Part shown: positions 44,068 through 45,699 of the stretch, in pieces
Position numbering within the stretch: the stretch's first letter is position 1
Layout of the letters: each line of letters begins with the position of its first letter
NCBI RefSeq assembly: GCF_004803635.1
Contig: NZ_SSWX01000004.1
Location: forward strand, 179,641-225,339
From: Lampropedia aestuarii
Lineage (GTDB): Bacteria; Pseudomonadota; Gammaproteobacteria; Burkholderiales; Burkholderiaceae_C
DNA length: 45,699 nucleotides
Reading direction: 5' to 3'
Made by a program: the position numbers and the translations under genes
The notes under the pieces: generated by a model
The model's input: the letters and a program-made list of their open reading frames with translations, nothing else
Databases searched by the model: none
What the model was told of the DNA's origin: nothing

Positions 44068-45510
44068 TTAAATACCAGTGACCGCAACAGCCTTGCTGAT
44101 CAAATGCTCTTCCAAAGCCTCATGACCGCCTTCGGTACCCAAGCCAGAATCTTTCACACCACCGAACGGGAATTCAGCCGATGGGGTGGCAGGCTGGTTG
44201 ATCCACAACATGCCAGTTTCAACCTGCTCTGCCAAGGTGTGAACATTCTTAAATGAACGCGTGAACGCGTAAGCCGAGAGACCAAAGCTCAAACGGTTGG
44301 CTTCCTGGATGGCTTCATCCAGCTGTTTGAAGCTGCGCAGGCCAGCAATCGGGCCAAACGGCTCTTCATTGAACAGCATCGAATCCTTGGCCGGATCAAC
44401 CACCAAGGTTGGGGCAAAAAAGTTGCCAACCTCGCCAACTCGGTGGCCACCAGTGACGATATCACCCCCTTTGGTTTTGACATCGGCAATGATTTTCTCC
44501 ATGGCAAACAAGCGGCGTTCGTTGGCCAGAGGGCCAATCTTGGTCTCTGCTGCCAAGCCATCACCCACCTTCAGACTTTCTGAGTAGCTGACATAGGCGT
44601 CCTGGAAGGCTTTGGTTAAAGACTCGTGCACCAAAAAGCGTGTGGGTGCGATACAGATTTGACCAGCATTGCGGTATTTGGCCATGCCAATGGCTTTGAC
44701 AGCCTGTTCAACATCGGCATCTTCTGCGACGATCACCGGGGCATGCCCGCCCAGTTCCATCACCACTTTCTTCATGTGCTCGCCAGCTTTGGCTGCCAAT
44801 TGCTTACCCACAGGCGTAGAGCCAGTGAACGTGACAAAACGAATCACTGGGCTGGTGATCAGGTACTCGGAAATTTCGGCAGGGTCACCATAAACCAAAC
44901 CGATCACACCCTCAGGAATGCCTGCATCGACAAAGCATTGCAGGAACGCTGCTGGCGATGCGGGGGTCTCTTCAGGTGCTTTACAGAGGAACGAGCAGCC
45001 TGTTGCCAATGCAGGCCCCAGTTTGCGTGTGACTTGGTTAAGTGGGAAGTTCCAAGGTGTGAACGCAGCCACTGGACCAATGGGCTGCTTGATCACCATT
45101 TGGTGGCTGGCAAGATTGCCGCCTGGCACGATGCGGCCATAAACACGGCGGCCTTCATCAGCAAACCACTCCGTCATATTCGCGCAATTGAGCACTTCAG
45201 CCTTGGCTTCTGCAACTGGTTTGCCTTGCTCAATCGTCATGATCGTCGCGATCTCATCGGCACGTTGGCGCAGCAGCGCTGCGGCCTCGCGCATGATCCG
45301 TTGACGCTCGACCACTGAGGTCCTACGCCATACCTCAAAGCCTTTTTGCGCAGCGGCCAGCGCAGCATCCAAATCCTGTTTGTTTGCATGGGCAACCTTA
45401 CCCACCGCTTTGCCTGTGGCCGGGTTGATCACATCGATCGTGCGACCATCGGCTGCATCGTGCCATGTGTTATTGATTAATAAGCGGGTATCTGGATACT
45501 GCAAGGCCAT
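44068..45510 (-). CDS. gabD: NAD(P)-dependent succinate-semialdehyde dehydrogenase family protein
   Basis: A 480-residue aldehyde dehydrogenase. Seen: N154 in [14 protein letters not shown]252 in [11 protein letters not shown], catalytic C286 in [12 protein letters not shown], and the GabD-like C-terminal [16 protein letters not shown]. It probably oxidises succinate semialdehyde to succinate, but close relatives act on glutarate or 2-oxoglutarate semialdehyde. No GABA transaminase gene is adjacent in the window, so the assignment stays at family level. Confidence 0.85.
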   Translation of the reverse strand: MALQYPDTRLLINNTWHDAADGRTIDVINPATGKAVGKVAHANKQDLDAALAAAQKGFEVWRRTSVVERQRIMREAAALLRQRADEIATIMTIEQGKPVAEAKAEVLNCANMTEWFADEGRRVYGRIVPGGNLASHQMVIKQPIGPVAAFTPWNFPLNQVTRKLGPALATGCSFLCKAPEETPASPAAFLQCFVDAGIPEGVIGLVYGDPAEISEYLITSPVIRFVTFTGSTPVGKQLAAKAGEHMKKVVMELGGHAPVIVAEDADVEQAVKAIGMAKYRNAGQICIAPTRFLVHESLTKAFQDAYVSYSESLKVGDGLAAETKIGPLANERRLFAMEKIIADVKTKGGDIVTGGHRVGEVGNFFAPTLVVDPAKDSMLFNEEPFGPIAGLRSFKQLDEAIQEANRLSFGLSAYAFTRSFKNVHTLAEQVETGMLWINQPATPSAEFPFGGVKDSGLGTEGGHEALEEHLISKAVAVTGI

Positions 45511-45670
45511 GTCTCGTTCCTGTTAATAAAAGAAATAGCTTTGACTTTAACCGCTAAGTCGAATCTGTGCACTCAAAGAATGTGAAATCTGAAACCAACT
45601 AGGTTTTTGACATCAGATTAATAATTTGCCTGCTAGCAGTCGATCAAATTAGCAATCGATCGCGCAAAGC

Positions 45671-45699
45671 AAAACCCCCTGGCCGAATGGCACAGGGGG
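45671..45699 (-). terminator. Terminator of a minus-strand gene beyond the window
   Basis: CCCCCTG at 45675-45681 and CAGGGGG at 45693-45699 form a 7-bp stem with further GCC/GGC pairing; on the minus strand TTTTGC follows. It would end a gene lying to the right of the window. Confidence 0.7.

Overview
The window is a contiguous stretch of betaproteobacterial chromosome, most likely from the Burkholderiales (Comamonadaceae-like). This rests on gene order and protein content: yceD-rpmF-plsX-fabH-fabD-fabG-acpP-fabF followed by rpoE-rseA-mucD, a Bug-type (TctC) receptor, metK next to two lipid A acyltransferases, and glnE divergent from yhdP. That is an inference, because no rRNA is present. 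Gene density is high and most genes are core. I see no prophage, insertion sequence, CRISPR array, defence island or biosynthetic cluster.

Layout: two tandem TenA-family genes of different active-site classes (143-1508). A minus-strand LemA / TPM / TPM envelope operon (1531-3689). A minus-strand M23 peptidase and a plus-strand Bug receptor. A partial type II secretion operon gspL-M-N-D-E (6097-12763). Then a long minus-strand block: periplasmic protease mucD, anti-sigma rseA, sigma factor rpoE, a small membrane protein, and the fatty-acid/phospholipid operon from fabF back to yceD (12891-23887). Next come ruvB, an intergenic region that I read as a new small RNA gene, and metK. The right half holds two LpxL-type acyltransferases, glnE/yhdP, an OmpA-like lipoprotein, the lytic transglycosylase mltA, apt, a 3-hydroxyacyl-CoA dehydrogenase, purC, yaeQ, a flavodoxin-fold quinone reductase and a gabD-type aldehyde dehydrogenase. 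The window ends in a terminator belonging to a minus-strand gene outside it.

Common theme: much of the content builds or guards the cell envelope (secretin, protease, sigma-E system, fatty acid and lipid A synthesis, AsmA-like YhdP, lipoproteins, MltA). The sigma-E module has no rseB between rseA and mucD. mucD is cut off from rseA by a terminator and has its own sigma-E-like promoter. A similar promoter pattern lies before the candidate small RNA between metK and ruvB. That RNA would have a closed 12-bp stem, a pyrimidine-rich anti-Shine-Dalgarno loop and a strong intrinsic terminator. A sigma-E-controlled RNA that represses envelope mRNAs, functionally like enterobacterial RybB/MicA, is the most interesting possibility here, but it is an inference from sequence only.

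Smaller points: an anti-Shine-Dalgarno arm in the metK leader, a fabF terminator folded into the first codons of the next gene, a shortened cysteine loop in GspE, and a dispersed 32-nt intergenic repeat.
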